Both the position numbers and the translations under genes were made by a program. From Flagellimonas hadalis (lineage in GTDB: Bacteria > Bacteroidota > Bacteroidia > Flavobacteriales > Flavobacteriaceae), in NCBI RefSeq assembly GCF_007785775.2, contig NZ_VNIK02000001.1, forward strand, positions 62,001 to 126,000: 64,000 bases of DNA. The letters run 5' to 3'. The notes beneath the pieces are model-generated. The model searched no databases, had not been told where the DNA came from, and saw nothing but the letters and a program-made list of their open reading frames with translations. Each line of letters starts with the position of its first letter. Positions within the stretch are counted from its first letter, which is position 1. Of this stretch, positions 1 to 8,500 are shown in pieces.

Positions 1-798
1 GTAATAGTTTTTCACTTCATCCAGGTGACTCATCTTGCTATACACCTCAATGATGGTATCCACCCTAAAATGCTCCGTTATTTTTTGGGGTGCCCCTTTG
101 TATACCAAATGCCCCTTCACCCCCAGAAACACAATCTCATCAACATAATTGAGGTCTTCTGGTTTGTGGGTTACCATGACAATGGAAGTGCCTCCTTCGG
201 CCAATTCCCTTAGGCTTTTTAAAAAACTGTCAATGGTCTCGGGATCCAATGGTGAGGTGGGTTCGTCCAAAAACAAGATGGACGGTTCGGTCAACAATTC
301 AACGGCAATTGAAATTCTTTTGCGCTGCCCTCCCGACAATTCCTTTACTTTTTTGTCCTTTATATCCTTTTGTCCTTTTGGGTTGCCCTGGTCGTGCTGG
401 TCCAGCTTAAGGCTCTTCAAGACCTTGTTGATACGCTGGTCAATTTCCTTCTTTGTGGTATCATCCGGTAATCTCAGCTTTGCGGCATAATAGAGCGTTT
501 TATAAACGCTCAGTTCCCTATGGATGATATCGTCTTGGGGCACATAACCAATATCCTTTTTGACCAGATCATAGTTCTCGATCAACGAAAGCCCATTGAT
601 AAAGACTTCACCTGAAGTTGCAGGATTGTCCCCGTTCAAGCATTTGAGCAAGGTGGATTTTCCACAACCTGATGGCCCCATTAAAGCGACGAAGCTCTTG
701 GGTTTTATTTCCAAGGACATGGGCTGTAGCCCAATTTTGTTCTTCGGGTATTTTTTGGTGATCCCAATAGCCTGTATGGATAGCTCTTTTTCTTTCAT
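1..798 (-). CDS. ABC transporter ATP-binding protein, ABCG-like (3' end outside window)
   Basis: Reading leftwards from the ATG at 796-798 the frame stays open for 266 codons to the window edge, so the C-terminal part is missing. The translated protein has a Walker A (GPSGCGKST, about residue 41), a Q-loop region (IGYVPQDD), a signature LSGGQRKR, a Walker B (ILFLDEPTS) and a switch His in MVTHKPEDL. The order and the QRKR form of the signature resemble the ABCG/White half-transporter group, in which a membrane domain often follows on the same chain; whether it does here cannot be seen. The start lies 6 bp after the stop of the M48 protease gene, so the two are probably co-transcribed. The substrate is unknown. 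Confidence 0.85.
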   Translation of the reverse strand, partial: MKEKELSIQAIGITKKYPKNKIGLQPMSLEIKPKSFVALMGPSGCGKSTLLKCLNGDNPATSGEVFINGLSLIENYDLVKKDIGYVPQDDIIHRELSVYKTLYYAAKLRLPDDTTKKEIDQRINKVLKSLKLDQHDQGNPKGQKDIKDKKVKELSGGQRKRISIAVELLTEPSILFLDEPTSPLDPETIDSFLKSLRELAEGGTSIVMVTHKPEDLNYVDEIVFLGVKGHLVYKGAPQKITEHFRVDTIIEVYSKMSHLDEVKNYY

Positions 799-804
799 GG
801 GGTC

Positions 805-1623
805 TTAATTGGCTATGTAATTTTCCAAACACCTTATTCGGTCACTGGAAAAGGGATGGGTAGAGTTCAACTTTGTCAGGATGGATTTGTTTTCGCTTTT
901 TTCAAGTTTTTTGAAAAAATCAGCAAACCGGTTGACATCATATCCGGCATTCTTTGCAATTTCAAAGCCATATTCATCGGATTCATACTCATTTATTTGA
1001 TCGAAGGGAGCGGAAAACTTGTTGTTCAAATCCACGGCAATCTTTGTAAAATCCTCCACGCCTGTTTTCCCAAAAAATGAAGAGGTAGCCATGATTTTTT
1101 TGATCTTTCGCTCTAAATGGAGTTTTTCATGGTGACCAATTTCATGTCCAAGGATAAAAGCCAGTTCGTCCATGGAATCTATGTAGTCCAATAGACCCGA
1201 TGTAAGGTAAATATGCCCTCCGATCATCGTAAAGGCATTAATGTCGGTTGAGGCTATGACATGCAATTTGAACTTTGTGGGGCTATGGGCCGTATTTTTG
1301 ATGTTGGCAAAGGTTTGAAGCACACTTTCCTTATGCCGGAAGTCGTCCATTAGTTTATATTTTTTCAGAACCTGTTCATAATTGGCCTTGCCGATTTCCC
1401 GTTTTTGTTCTTTGGTCAGGGAGAACATATTGTCCAGCGATTTGTTCTCCAACTGTTTGATGTAATAGGAAGGTCCATCAAAAAGATGTCCGCAGTTCAC
1501 AATATGCCCACTCGGGTTGAATTGGTCAGCATTGGTTGGATATGGGGCTGTTTGACCATGTATTGCACCTATGTAAAACACAAGGCATAGGGGAGCCCAT
1601 AAATGGATTTCCTGAATTTTCAT
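805..1623 (-). CDS. M48-family zinc metalloprotease, exported
   Basis: Protein of 272 residues if started at the ATG at 1623; the frame extends to a TTG at 1647, but the signal peptide starts at the ATG (MKIQEIHLWAPLCLVFYIG, then IHGQ). The zinc motif HEIGHHEKLH gives the HExxH pair, and a downstream NEYESDEYG supplies the third ligand, as in the BepA/YcaL-like M48 group. A short C-terminal part ends in the usual HPFSSDRI motif of this family. It likely acts in the periplasm on envelope proteins. It precedes the ABC ATPase gene by 6 bp. A TTACGG-GAAA-CCGTAA dyad lies about 120 bp upstream. Confidence 0.88.
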   Translation of the reverse strand: MKIQEIHLWAPLCLVFYIGAIHGQTAPYPTNADQFNPSGHIVNCGHLFDGPSYYIKQLENKSLDNMFSLTKEQKREIGKANYEQVLKKYKLMDDFRHKESVLQTFANIKNTAHSPTKFKLHVIASTDINAFTMIGGHIYLTSGLLDYIDSMDELAFILGHEIGHHEKLHLERKIKKIMATSSFFGKTGVEDFTKIAVDLNNKFSAPFDQINEYESDEYGFEIAKNAGYDVNRFADFFKKLEKSENKSILTKLNSTHPFSSDRIRCLENYIAN

Positions 1624-1742
1624 TGGTGTTGTCGTTGGTGTTGTCAATGCAAGGGCGTGCGGCTACATAGTTTCGTGTCATACGACTTTCAATAGACCAA
1701 ATGCCTTGTTGAACAAACCTAGCACCCATTACCAAGTTACCC

Positions 1743-1758
1743 TTACGGGAAACCGTAA
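1743..1758. promoter_or_regulatory. Inverted repeat TTACGG-GAAA-CCGTAA upstream of the M48 gene
   Basis: Perfect 6-bp arms around a 4-base centre, in the 200-bp gap between the response-regulator stop (1825) and the protease start (1623). The same arms recur at 9253-9268, and ATACGG/CCGTAT arms at 2582-2597. A binding site for the neighbouring LuxR-type response regulator is possible but not shown. Confidence 0.4.
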
Positions 1759-1824
1759 TCAGAAGCGGATAAAATCTAAATTCGCCTAAATGTCAAAAAG
1801 ATCGTTTAATGGAATTTCGTATTG

Positions 1825-2493
1825 TCAGATTAATCCTAAATCTTTGGCATTTGCCACAAGTTGAATGGTATTTTTGGCCTTTAGTTCATCCTTTAATCTG
1901 TTGATTCTTTTTTCGATGGAACTTAGGCTGCAGGGGGATATGTCGCTTTGGTTAAAGATGCGGGCTATTTCTTCTTGGGTGAGCCCATTGGATAAATGTG
2001 ACAGGAGCATTACATCGTAATCCTCAATCTCAAACAACTCTTTTTTTGTGTTTATATTGGACACTTGTGGGGAAAGGTATTTATCCCCTTCATAAATGGA
2101 TTCAACAGCTTCCCTTAGGTATCTCAGCCCATTTCTACTTTTGACGACGTAACCTGAAATATCATGGGTCTGTACCATTTTTTTTACGGCAGTAGGCTTT
2201 TCCTCTACCGAAAAGACAATGATGGGTGTCCGGTACCCCAAACCCCTGATTTTATTGATGAACTGTTTTCCATTGGCAATTTTTTCAATGCGATGGTCCT
2301 CATTGAAGGATAGGTCTGTAATGAGCAGGTCATAGGGAGTCTGGTCATGTACGGACTTGATGTACTTCAAATAGGCATCCCCACAATATTGGGAAAGTAC
2401 AACTTCCTGCACACCAAGTTCTTGTTTTAGCATTATCGATATGCCATATCCAATACTGTCCAGATCCTCAACGACCAAAACTTTTTTAAACAT
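1825..2493 (-). CDS. LuxR/NarL-type two-component response regulator
   Basis: 222 residues. The N-terminal receiver starts KKVLVVEDLD (acidic pocket), has the likely phospho-Asp in LLITDLSF (about residue 59) and a conserved Lys in YVVKSRNG. The C-terminal helix-turn-helix is divergent but recognisable (LLSHLSNGLTQEEIARIF, then IEKRINRLKDEL). Its start is 9 bp after the stop of the sensor kinase gene, so the pair is one operon. Targets are unknown; the TACGG-N4-CCGTA dyads nearby are candidates. Confidence 0.9.
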   Translation of the reverse strand: MFKKVLVVEDLDSIGYGISIMLKQELGVQEVVLSQYCGDAYLKYIKSVHDQTPYDLLITDLSFNEDHRIEKIANGKQFINKIRGLGYRTPIIVFSVEEKPTAVKKMVQTHDISGYVVKSRNGLRYLREAVESIYEGDKYLSPQVSNINTKKELFEIEDYDVMLLSHLSNGLTQEEIARIFNQSDISPCSLSSIEKRINRLKDELKAKNTIQLVANAKDLGLI

Positions 2494-2502
2494 ATTCTTT
2501 GC

Positions 2503-4416
2503 TTAGATGGGAACTGTAATTTCTATGGCAGCCCCGATTCTTCTATTCGGAATAAATTTAATCGTGCCGCCACAACCGTGGATACGGGAAACCGTATTTT
2601 GCAATCCGACCCCATATTTTATATCCAGGGGAAAACCGATTCCATTGTCATTGTAATTGATTCGAATCACATTTTTTCCGTACGAAAATCTCAGCCCAAG
2701 CAATGTTGCCTTACTGTGCTTTTTTAAATTGACCAACAATTCATTGAGGGACCTGTGGAGTGCCACACATTTTTCTTCACTCAAGACCTCCCAATCGATA
2801 TCATCGAGGCCTTTGGTCACAATGGTCACCCCACTCCCTTGAAATGTCCGTATCAAGTTTTTCAATTCCTCCAAAAATTCCGTTCCAATGCGAATGGGGC
2901 TGTTCTCATGGGAAATTTCCCTTGTCCGGGAATAGATGTTTTCAAGACCATCCAAAAGTTCATTTTTATGGAAATCCCCCTTGTTTTCGATTCCTGTCAT
3001 AAGACTAAAGATGTCATTCGCCAAACCATCGTGCAAACGCTGACTGATTCGTTTTTCTGTATTGTAAACTTCCCGTAACTTTTCCCTTTTATGCCTTTGA
3101 CGCATTAAAAAGTAAAGGGAGGTGCCAGCGATCAGAAGGATGGAACTTAATGATAGCAATAAAACACTCTGGGTCTTCTCCTGCGCCAATTGTACCTCTT
3201 TTTGGGCCGTTTCAGCTTCCAATCGCAATACGTTCGCCTTTTCCTGTTCATCGTCGTATTTCATTTTGGCGAACTGTGTCTTTACCTTTAGTTCCTGTTG
3301 GGATAGGCTGTCCTTTAGAAAGATATAGCGGTCCCGTATCATTGCATTATCGGGTTCAAGTCTATGTAGCGTCTTTAGCGCATCGATTTCACCCCCGGGC
3401 ATTTTTATCTTTTTAGAAATCCATATGGACGAATCCAAGTATTTTTTGGCCATGGTGGGTTTGGTACGGGAATAGAATTCCCCCATGGAAGAATAACTGG
3501 ATACCAATCCTCTTTGGTCCTGATTCTTTTTTCGAAGCCTGATGGCATACAATAGCATGGGCTCAACGTTCTCATCCCCATTTTTCCATTTGACATAGGC
3601 CAAATTGTGCATGATTCTGGCGTAGCGATTGGAGTTGCGGCCTAAAATGGAGTCCTGCAATACTGCTTCCAGAATTTCTATTGCTTTGGGAAAATCGGCT
3701 ATGTCCCGGTAAGCAAGGGCAAGATTGTTCTTGTAACCTGTTATGGCCACGTCATCCTTGGATATCCCAATCGCTGTCCTATGGTAATCGATCGCATCCT
3801 CAAAATTCAATAATAGCCGGTTCAAGGTTCCTAAAATATCATTGGCACGTGATATTTGTGACGTATTATTTGAATTTTCAAGGTATTCCAATGCTTCTAC
3901 AACAGTTTCCTTTGCACCAAAATGGTCATTGAAATCACTTTGTATGTGTGCCATGCTCAGTAACCTTCTAGCAGCCCTTAGGCTGTCCCCCGACTCAAGG
4001 GCGTACTTTTTTGATAGGTTGAAATAATGAAAAGCGCTGTCGTATTGCTGTTTGCCATCCAAGTCAAGACCAATGTTGTTACTGGAAGTTGACATATAAA
4101 GCGCATTATTGGATTTGGTGGCCATACGCAAAAGCAGTCTATCGTAGTATGCAGCACTGTCTTTTTCACCCAAATTGTACAGTAAGTTGCTTTTTTTTAA
4201 GATTAGCTTTAATAGGAAGGTGTCAACTGATTTCCCAGTTCGACTTTGTAGTGCACTATCCAACAAATCCAATTTCACTTCGGACGCAATTTGCGCTGAT
4301 TGTAGTTTTTCAAAGAAAATGAGCTCGTTTTGGGAAAGAGCATTGCCAGCCTGTTTTTTTCTGGAACAACACAGGAGGATGATACAGACTGAAACTAATG
4401 GAATTAACTTTTTCAA
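2503..4416 (-). CDS. TPR-containing sensor histidine kinase (NarX/DesK-like)
   Basis: 637 residues. The N-terminus (MKKLIPLVSVCIILLCC) is a lipoprotein-type signal. Roughly residues 30-370 are tetratricopeptide repeats (for example YDSAFHYFNLSKKYA), followed by a coiled-coil stretch rich in Glu, Lys and Gln, a single membrane segment (VLLLSLSSILLIAGTSLYFLM), a HisKA_3-type phosphoacceptor (ISQRLHDGLANDIFSLM, His in RLHDG) and an HATPase_c domain (NELLVNLKKHSKAT, NDNGIGF, GVGLQNT). This periplasmic-TPR kinase paired with a LuxR-type regulator is common in Flavobacteria. The signal sensed is unknown. A terminator-like hairpin lies only 30 bp upstream of the start. Confidence 0.92.
   Translation of the reverse strand: MKKLIPLVSVCIILLCCSRKKQAGNALSQNELIFFEKLQSAQIASEVKLDLLDSALQSRTGKSVDTFLLKLILKKSNLLYNLGEKDSAAYYDRLLLRMATKSNNALYMSTSSNNIGLDLDGKQQYDSAFHYFNLSKKYALESGDSLRAARRLLSMAHIQSDFNDHFGAKETVVEALEYLENSNNTSQISRANDILGTLNRLLLNFEDAIDYHRTAIGISKDDVAITGYKNNLALAYRDIADFPKAIEILEAVLQDSILGRNSNRYARIMHNLAYVKWKNGDENVEPMLLYAIRLRKKNQDQRGLVSSYSSMGEFYSRTKPTMAKKYLDSSIWISKKIKMPGGEIDALKTLHRLEPDNAMIRDRYIFLKDSLSQQELKVKTQFAKMKYDDEQEKANVLRLEAETAQKEVQLAQEKTQSVLLLSLSSILLIAGTSLYFLMRQRHKREKLREVYNTEKRISQRLHDGLANDIFSLMTGIENKGDFHKNELLDGLENIYSRTREISHENSPIRIGTEFLEELKNLIRTFQGSGVTIVTKGLDDIDWEVLSEEKCVALHRSLNELLVNLKKHSKATLLGLRFSYGKNVIRINYNDNGIGFPLDIKYGVGLQNTVSRIHGCGGTIKFIPNRRIGAAIEITVPI
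2582..2597. promoter_or_regulatory. ATACGG-GAAA-CCGTAT inverted repeat inside the sensor kinase gene
   Basis: Perfect 6-bp arms with the same GAAA centre as the site at 1743-1758, but lying in coding sequence near the 3' end of the kinase gene, about 90 bp from the response-regulator start. It could be chance or an internal site. Confidence 0.2.
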
Positions 4417-4445
4417 GGGTTGATTGGTTTGGTAGGAAATATAAA

Positions 4446-4472
4446 CAATCCACCTGGAAAACAGGTGGATTG
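4446..4472 (-). terminator. Hairpin terminator between small lipoprotein gene and sensor kinase gene
   Basis: Perfect 11-bp stem (4446-4456 with 4462-4472) and a 5-base loop, followed on the minus strand by a T-rich tail (TTTATATTTC). It sits after the small lipoprotein stop at 4491 and only 30 bp before the sensor kinase ATG, so kinase expression would need read-through or a promoter overlapping the hairpin. Confidence 0.7.
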
Positions 4473-4490
4473 TCCATCCAAATTCAGGTG

Positions 4491-4649
4491 TTATTCTCCT
4501 TCATCCCTCTTATCGGGATCTTTTTCATCATCCCCTGTATTTGCAAGTTGGATGCTAAGTTCCGTATCGTCATCAACGGAATCCCGTGTACAGGAGAAAA
4601 TTGAGAGTGAAGTCAATAACAGCATCAAATAAATCATTTTTGTTCTCAT
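4491..4649 (-). CDS. Very small lipoprotein, 52 residues
   Basis: Complete frame from ATG at 4649 to TAA at 4491. It begins MRTKMIYLMLLLTSLSIFSC, a lipoprotein signal with a lipobox ending at Cys20, followed by a highly acidic tail of about 32 residues (VDDDTELSI, then DDEKDPDKRDEGE). There is no recognisable domain. It lies directly upstream of the TPR kinase gene on the same strand, separated by a hairpin. Position suggests a companion or regulated product of the kinase, but this is inference. Confidence 0.6.
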   Translation of the reverse strand: MRTKMIYLMLLLTSLSIFSCTRDSVDDDTELSIQLANTGDDEKDPDKRDEGE

Positions 4650-4708
4650 AATATCTGGTGTTTTTAAGATTATGAATCAAAAGTGATTGATGTTCAATGA
4701 CTTATATT

Positions 4709-4728
4709 GACATGTCCAGACATGTCCG
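4709..4728. promoter_or_regulatory. Two tandem GACATGTC palindromes with a 10-bp period
   Basis: The self-complementary octamer GACATGTC occurs at 4709-4716 and 4719-4726, followed by a partial third unit (GGACAC). The 10-bp period would place both on one face of the helix. It lies between the divergent starts of the small lipoprotein (4649, minus) and the unknown gene (4785, plus), as expected of an operator. Confidence 0.45.
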
Positions 4729-4784
4729 GACACAAAACGGAAAGCATATGTGAAATGGCCGTGTCATTTTTATACTTTTACAGT

Positions 4785-5564
4785 ATGGGCTTTACAAAAC
4801 TTACTGAAGATTACCTGCCGGGCTTTATATATGTAGTGGACCGTATTATAGAGGAGGAGTATGATTTGGACTACAAGGAGATTGCTGATAAGGAAACCAA
4901 AAATGGGGAGATTGTGGTCCCCCGCTCCATAGACAGGGCATTTGAACTCCGCCGAAAATTGGTCGATGGTTGGGAGGGAATTGAACAAAGACCGGGACGC
5001 CCTCAAAAGAAAACCTTGGATGTGCTTGTTGCTTTTTTGGAAAATAGCCCGAAACTATCTTTTTTGGAGTATTGTATTGAATATAAAGACAATATTGAGG
5101 CCCATTTTGTCTTGAACAGACCAGATAAAAATTGGGTAGACGCACTCTTTGGTAAAAGCAGGGGAAGGGTAAGGGAGAAAATCGCTGCTATGGAGGACAA
5201 AAGGGAAGAACTTATGGATGTTCTGGACAACTATACGCTTGAGGAGCTTAAGCAAGTTTTGGGTCCAAGGGCAAAAGAGCAGCTTGCATTGCTTTTGGAA
5301 GAATGGAAAAGCGATGAATTGGCGCCTTTTTTTGAAAATATATTGGAACAACGAATCAAGAAATTGGAAAACAAGATATCGGCTTCCAAGAGATTGCAAA
5401 GACGGTTGGGCATCCTGTCCTTGTTGTTTTTGCCTCAGGATGATGAATTGAACTTTGAAGATGACTTCTTTACGGCTATTGAGGAATATCAGTTAGATGT
5501 CTCCAATGGGACAGGGATGGAAGAGCCCCTTATGGATATCATTTCCAAATTCAGCGGTCAATAG
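4785..5564 (+). CDS. Conserved-looking protein of unknown function
   Basis: 259 residues from the ATG at 4785 (MGFTKLTEDYLPGF). Longer frames begin at ATG 4755 or at a TTG at 4707, but those run through the tandem palindromes and lack a start context, so the shorter start is preferred. The protein is soluble, rich in charged residues and mostly helical in look, with Leu/Glu/Lys-rich helices (about residues 125-220), for example RIKKLENKISASKRLQRRL. No signal peptide, membrane segment or known motif was recognised. Its stop is 6 bp from the stop of the large NACHT-GDPD gene on the opposite strand; the tail-to-tail position does not by itself imply a shared role. Confidence 0.6.
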   Translation: MGFTKLTEDYLPGFIYVVDRIIEEEYDLDYKEIADKETKNGEIVVPRSIDRAFELRRKLVDGWEGIEQRPGRPQKKTLDVLVAFLENSPKLSFLEYCIEYKDNIEAHFVLNRPDKNWVDALFGKSRGRVREKIAAMEDKREELMDVLDNYTLEELKQVLGPRAKEQLALLLEEWKSDELAPFFENILEQRIKKLENKISASKRLQRRLGILSLLFLPQDDELNFEDDFFTAIEEYQLDVSNGTGMEEPLMDIISKFSGQ

Positions 5565-5570
5565 ATCCAT

Positions 5571-8500
5571 TTATTGCTCAAGCAATGTTTTGAGCATTTT
5601 TGGATCATCGGTAATGATACCGTCGATATTTTTTGCGGTAAGCCGTTGCATCGAGCTTCGTACATTGACGTTCCATGTATAAACGATGCCAAACTTTCTT
5701 TTCAACCTTTCATAATAGGATTCCAAAAATAATATGCTGTGGTATTCCACTCCTACGGCATCTACTTTTGGGAGGTTGTTCACAGCGGGGAAACCATAAA
5801 TGAAGACACCAACGGTAAGTTCGGGAAACCTGACCTTTAGTTCGTCGCAAAAGGACTTGTTGAAGGAAAAGACCATTACCTGCTCTTCCATATTCCGTTT
5901 CTTAATACTCTCGGTCAAACTTTTAAGAAGGCGGTCATAGTTTTTATCGGTTTTTACTTCAATGAGCAATTTGGTCTCGTGAGGCGATATCAGTTCCAAA
6001 ACCTCGTCAAGGGTGGGAACGGTTTCGATTTTGGTACAATTCTTTAAGCGCAATTTTTTTATTTCATCCAAATCAAGATTGCCCACCTTGCCTTTTCCAT
6101 CTGTGGTTCTATCAACACGCCTATCATGCATGACCACTAGATGACCATCTCTCGACATTTGTATGTCTATCTCCACCATGTCCACCCCCAATTGTAGCGC
6201 ATTTTTGATGGCCTCCATTGAATTCTCAGCGGAGAGGACCGCCCCACCCCGATGTGCCACAATCTTTGGTGTTTTCATTGCGTTGTCCATATCTTCAAAA
6301 GTAATATTAAATCGTCCTGAATTGTTTTCCCACTCGATATCGTTGACGGCGGTTTCCAGGACATCCCCATTTTTTACAATAAAGTTCAAATAATACGCAT
6401 TGTTACCCAAATGGATAAGGTCATTTTCTGGAAAACTGATCCAAGCTCCATCGTTCTTTCTAAAGGCAAGACTACCGTGGTTTAGATTTTCCATGCCCGG
6501 AATGTTCCAGGTGTCGCCCAGACTCATGCCCAAGAAGCCGGAATTTGTGCCACTGGGAGGAACGAAACCAATGAAGGAGCCTAATTTTACTTTTCCATTT
6601 GCATTGATCCTTATTGTCTGTGTGGAATCTTTGGCTATACCTCGTATCACAAACTTGTTCTTTGATCCCTTTTCATGTCTTACGTACTCACTTTGAATGT
6701 CCACGTTGAACCCTTTTTCATTTTGCCAATGGGATTGGTTCTGGAATCTGTTGGTCAATTTAAGTAAAATCGGGACAGCGAGTAACAGTACCAATGCTGT
6801 GGGGAGCAGGACCAGCATAGGGTGTTTTGTTGTTTTTTGTAGAGGCGTCCCTTTATAATAATCACGCAAGGAAGGGTGGATGAATTCAAAACCCGAACCA
6901 ACGGGTCTTACAAAACCTACTTCGGAGAGCTGAAGCATAAAAGAACTTATTCGAAGGGGGAAACCTTGTTCAATGGCCATGACCATGCGGAGCAGCCAAT
7001 GACATATGGCATCCAGCCCACCAAACCAAGCAAAGGCCAGAACCCCGAAACCCAATGCGGTCTTAAGTGCCTTGAAGACAGCATTCGCCTCCATTTCGGT
7101 CAGACCTATATAGCTGCCCAGAACAGCGCCGATGACCAAACAGGAAACTAGGGCGGATTTCAACCCATTCACAAAAGATTTTGTGATGGGGCTTCTTTTG
7201 GAGAACGCCAGTTTTTCCCGTTGTTCCAGAATGACCTTGTTGCCGTGCAGAAAACCAAAGAGCCCAAAAAAAAGATAGCCCAAAAAGAAACTGGCAAATC
7301 CCGCGAACAAGTATTTGTTTTCCACATAAAGATTTTGGTTCAGCCAGGCATTGATGGTTGAGGCGTCCTTTGTGAAGATATTAAAAAGGTAAAAAATCGG
7401 AACCACGATGATGGCCAATAAGAGCCCTCCCATAAAACCTGAAATAAAATAGTTCTTTAGGCTTCCTTTAATGCGTTCCACTGGTTTAATGTCAAAATTG
7501 TTTTTTTGCCAATTGCTGCGAATGCCAAAAAATATGGAGAGCAGAAGGCCTACAATGATGCCCACCAGTGCTTCGGATGTGGAAAAAAGCCCGTAGATCA
7601 ACATTTCCCCACCATATTTTGGAGATCTTGGCGTGGTAAACCCGTAGTAGATTCCCAATATGACTATTAATGGAATGGTTCGATTGATGATCTTTGAAAT
7701 TGGAGGAAGCTGTCTATGCCCCGTGGCTCTAAATAACCATTTCCTGGTGACGGGTACGGAAGTTAAGTAATGCTTGAGAAGATCGATCGTAGCTATGGCC
7801 AACCCGCCTATGATGGCAGCGTCCCAAAAATTGAAAGGCCCTGCGAGAAACAAACCTGCTGCCATGGAAACCAACAGGGAGGCGGATAACCTGGATCCGA
7901 GGTAATAGAGTGCAATCGACCATTTGGTATCCAAATAGGAGGGTTGGAGTTCTTCAGGGAAGAACAACCCGGAATTTAGGGCCATTTTTCGCAACCAGAT
8001 TTTTAGATTTTCCTTTTTCTTGCTAATTGGGAAGTTTGGGGAACCAAACATTTTTAATTCGTACCATTTCCATATTTGATTGAAAAACTGTTCGTGGGAG
8101 ACTTTATGCGTTCCTAAGTTCTCTTTAATGAATTTTGAATCCATCCCTGCAAGAAGGTTCAAGAAAATAGGGTATCTGCACAGAAATTTAAACTTGGGGT
8201 TGGAACGGAAAATCTCGAGTTTTTGATGATCGCCATTTTCCGTAAGTATGGATTCGACCAATTTGGGTTTCAAGGTCTTCAGTTCGATAAGATGAAAGGG
8301 AAGTTTCCAAAATGCATCCACATCCGTGTATTCCCTATGTAGCTTCTGGTAGGTTTCGGTCTTCATAACGATGGCCATGGGTGTTCTTGAGGCCATTTTC
8401 ATCAAACTTTCAAATAACGGTAAGATGTGCTCATCCTTGACGCGGTCCAACCCATCGAATATGGGGAAGAAAATTCCTTTGTCCAGTCCGGTCCCCAGGT

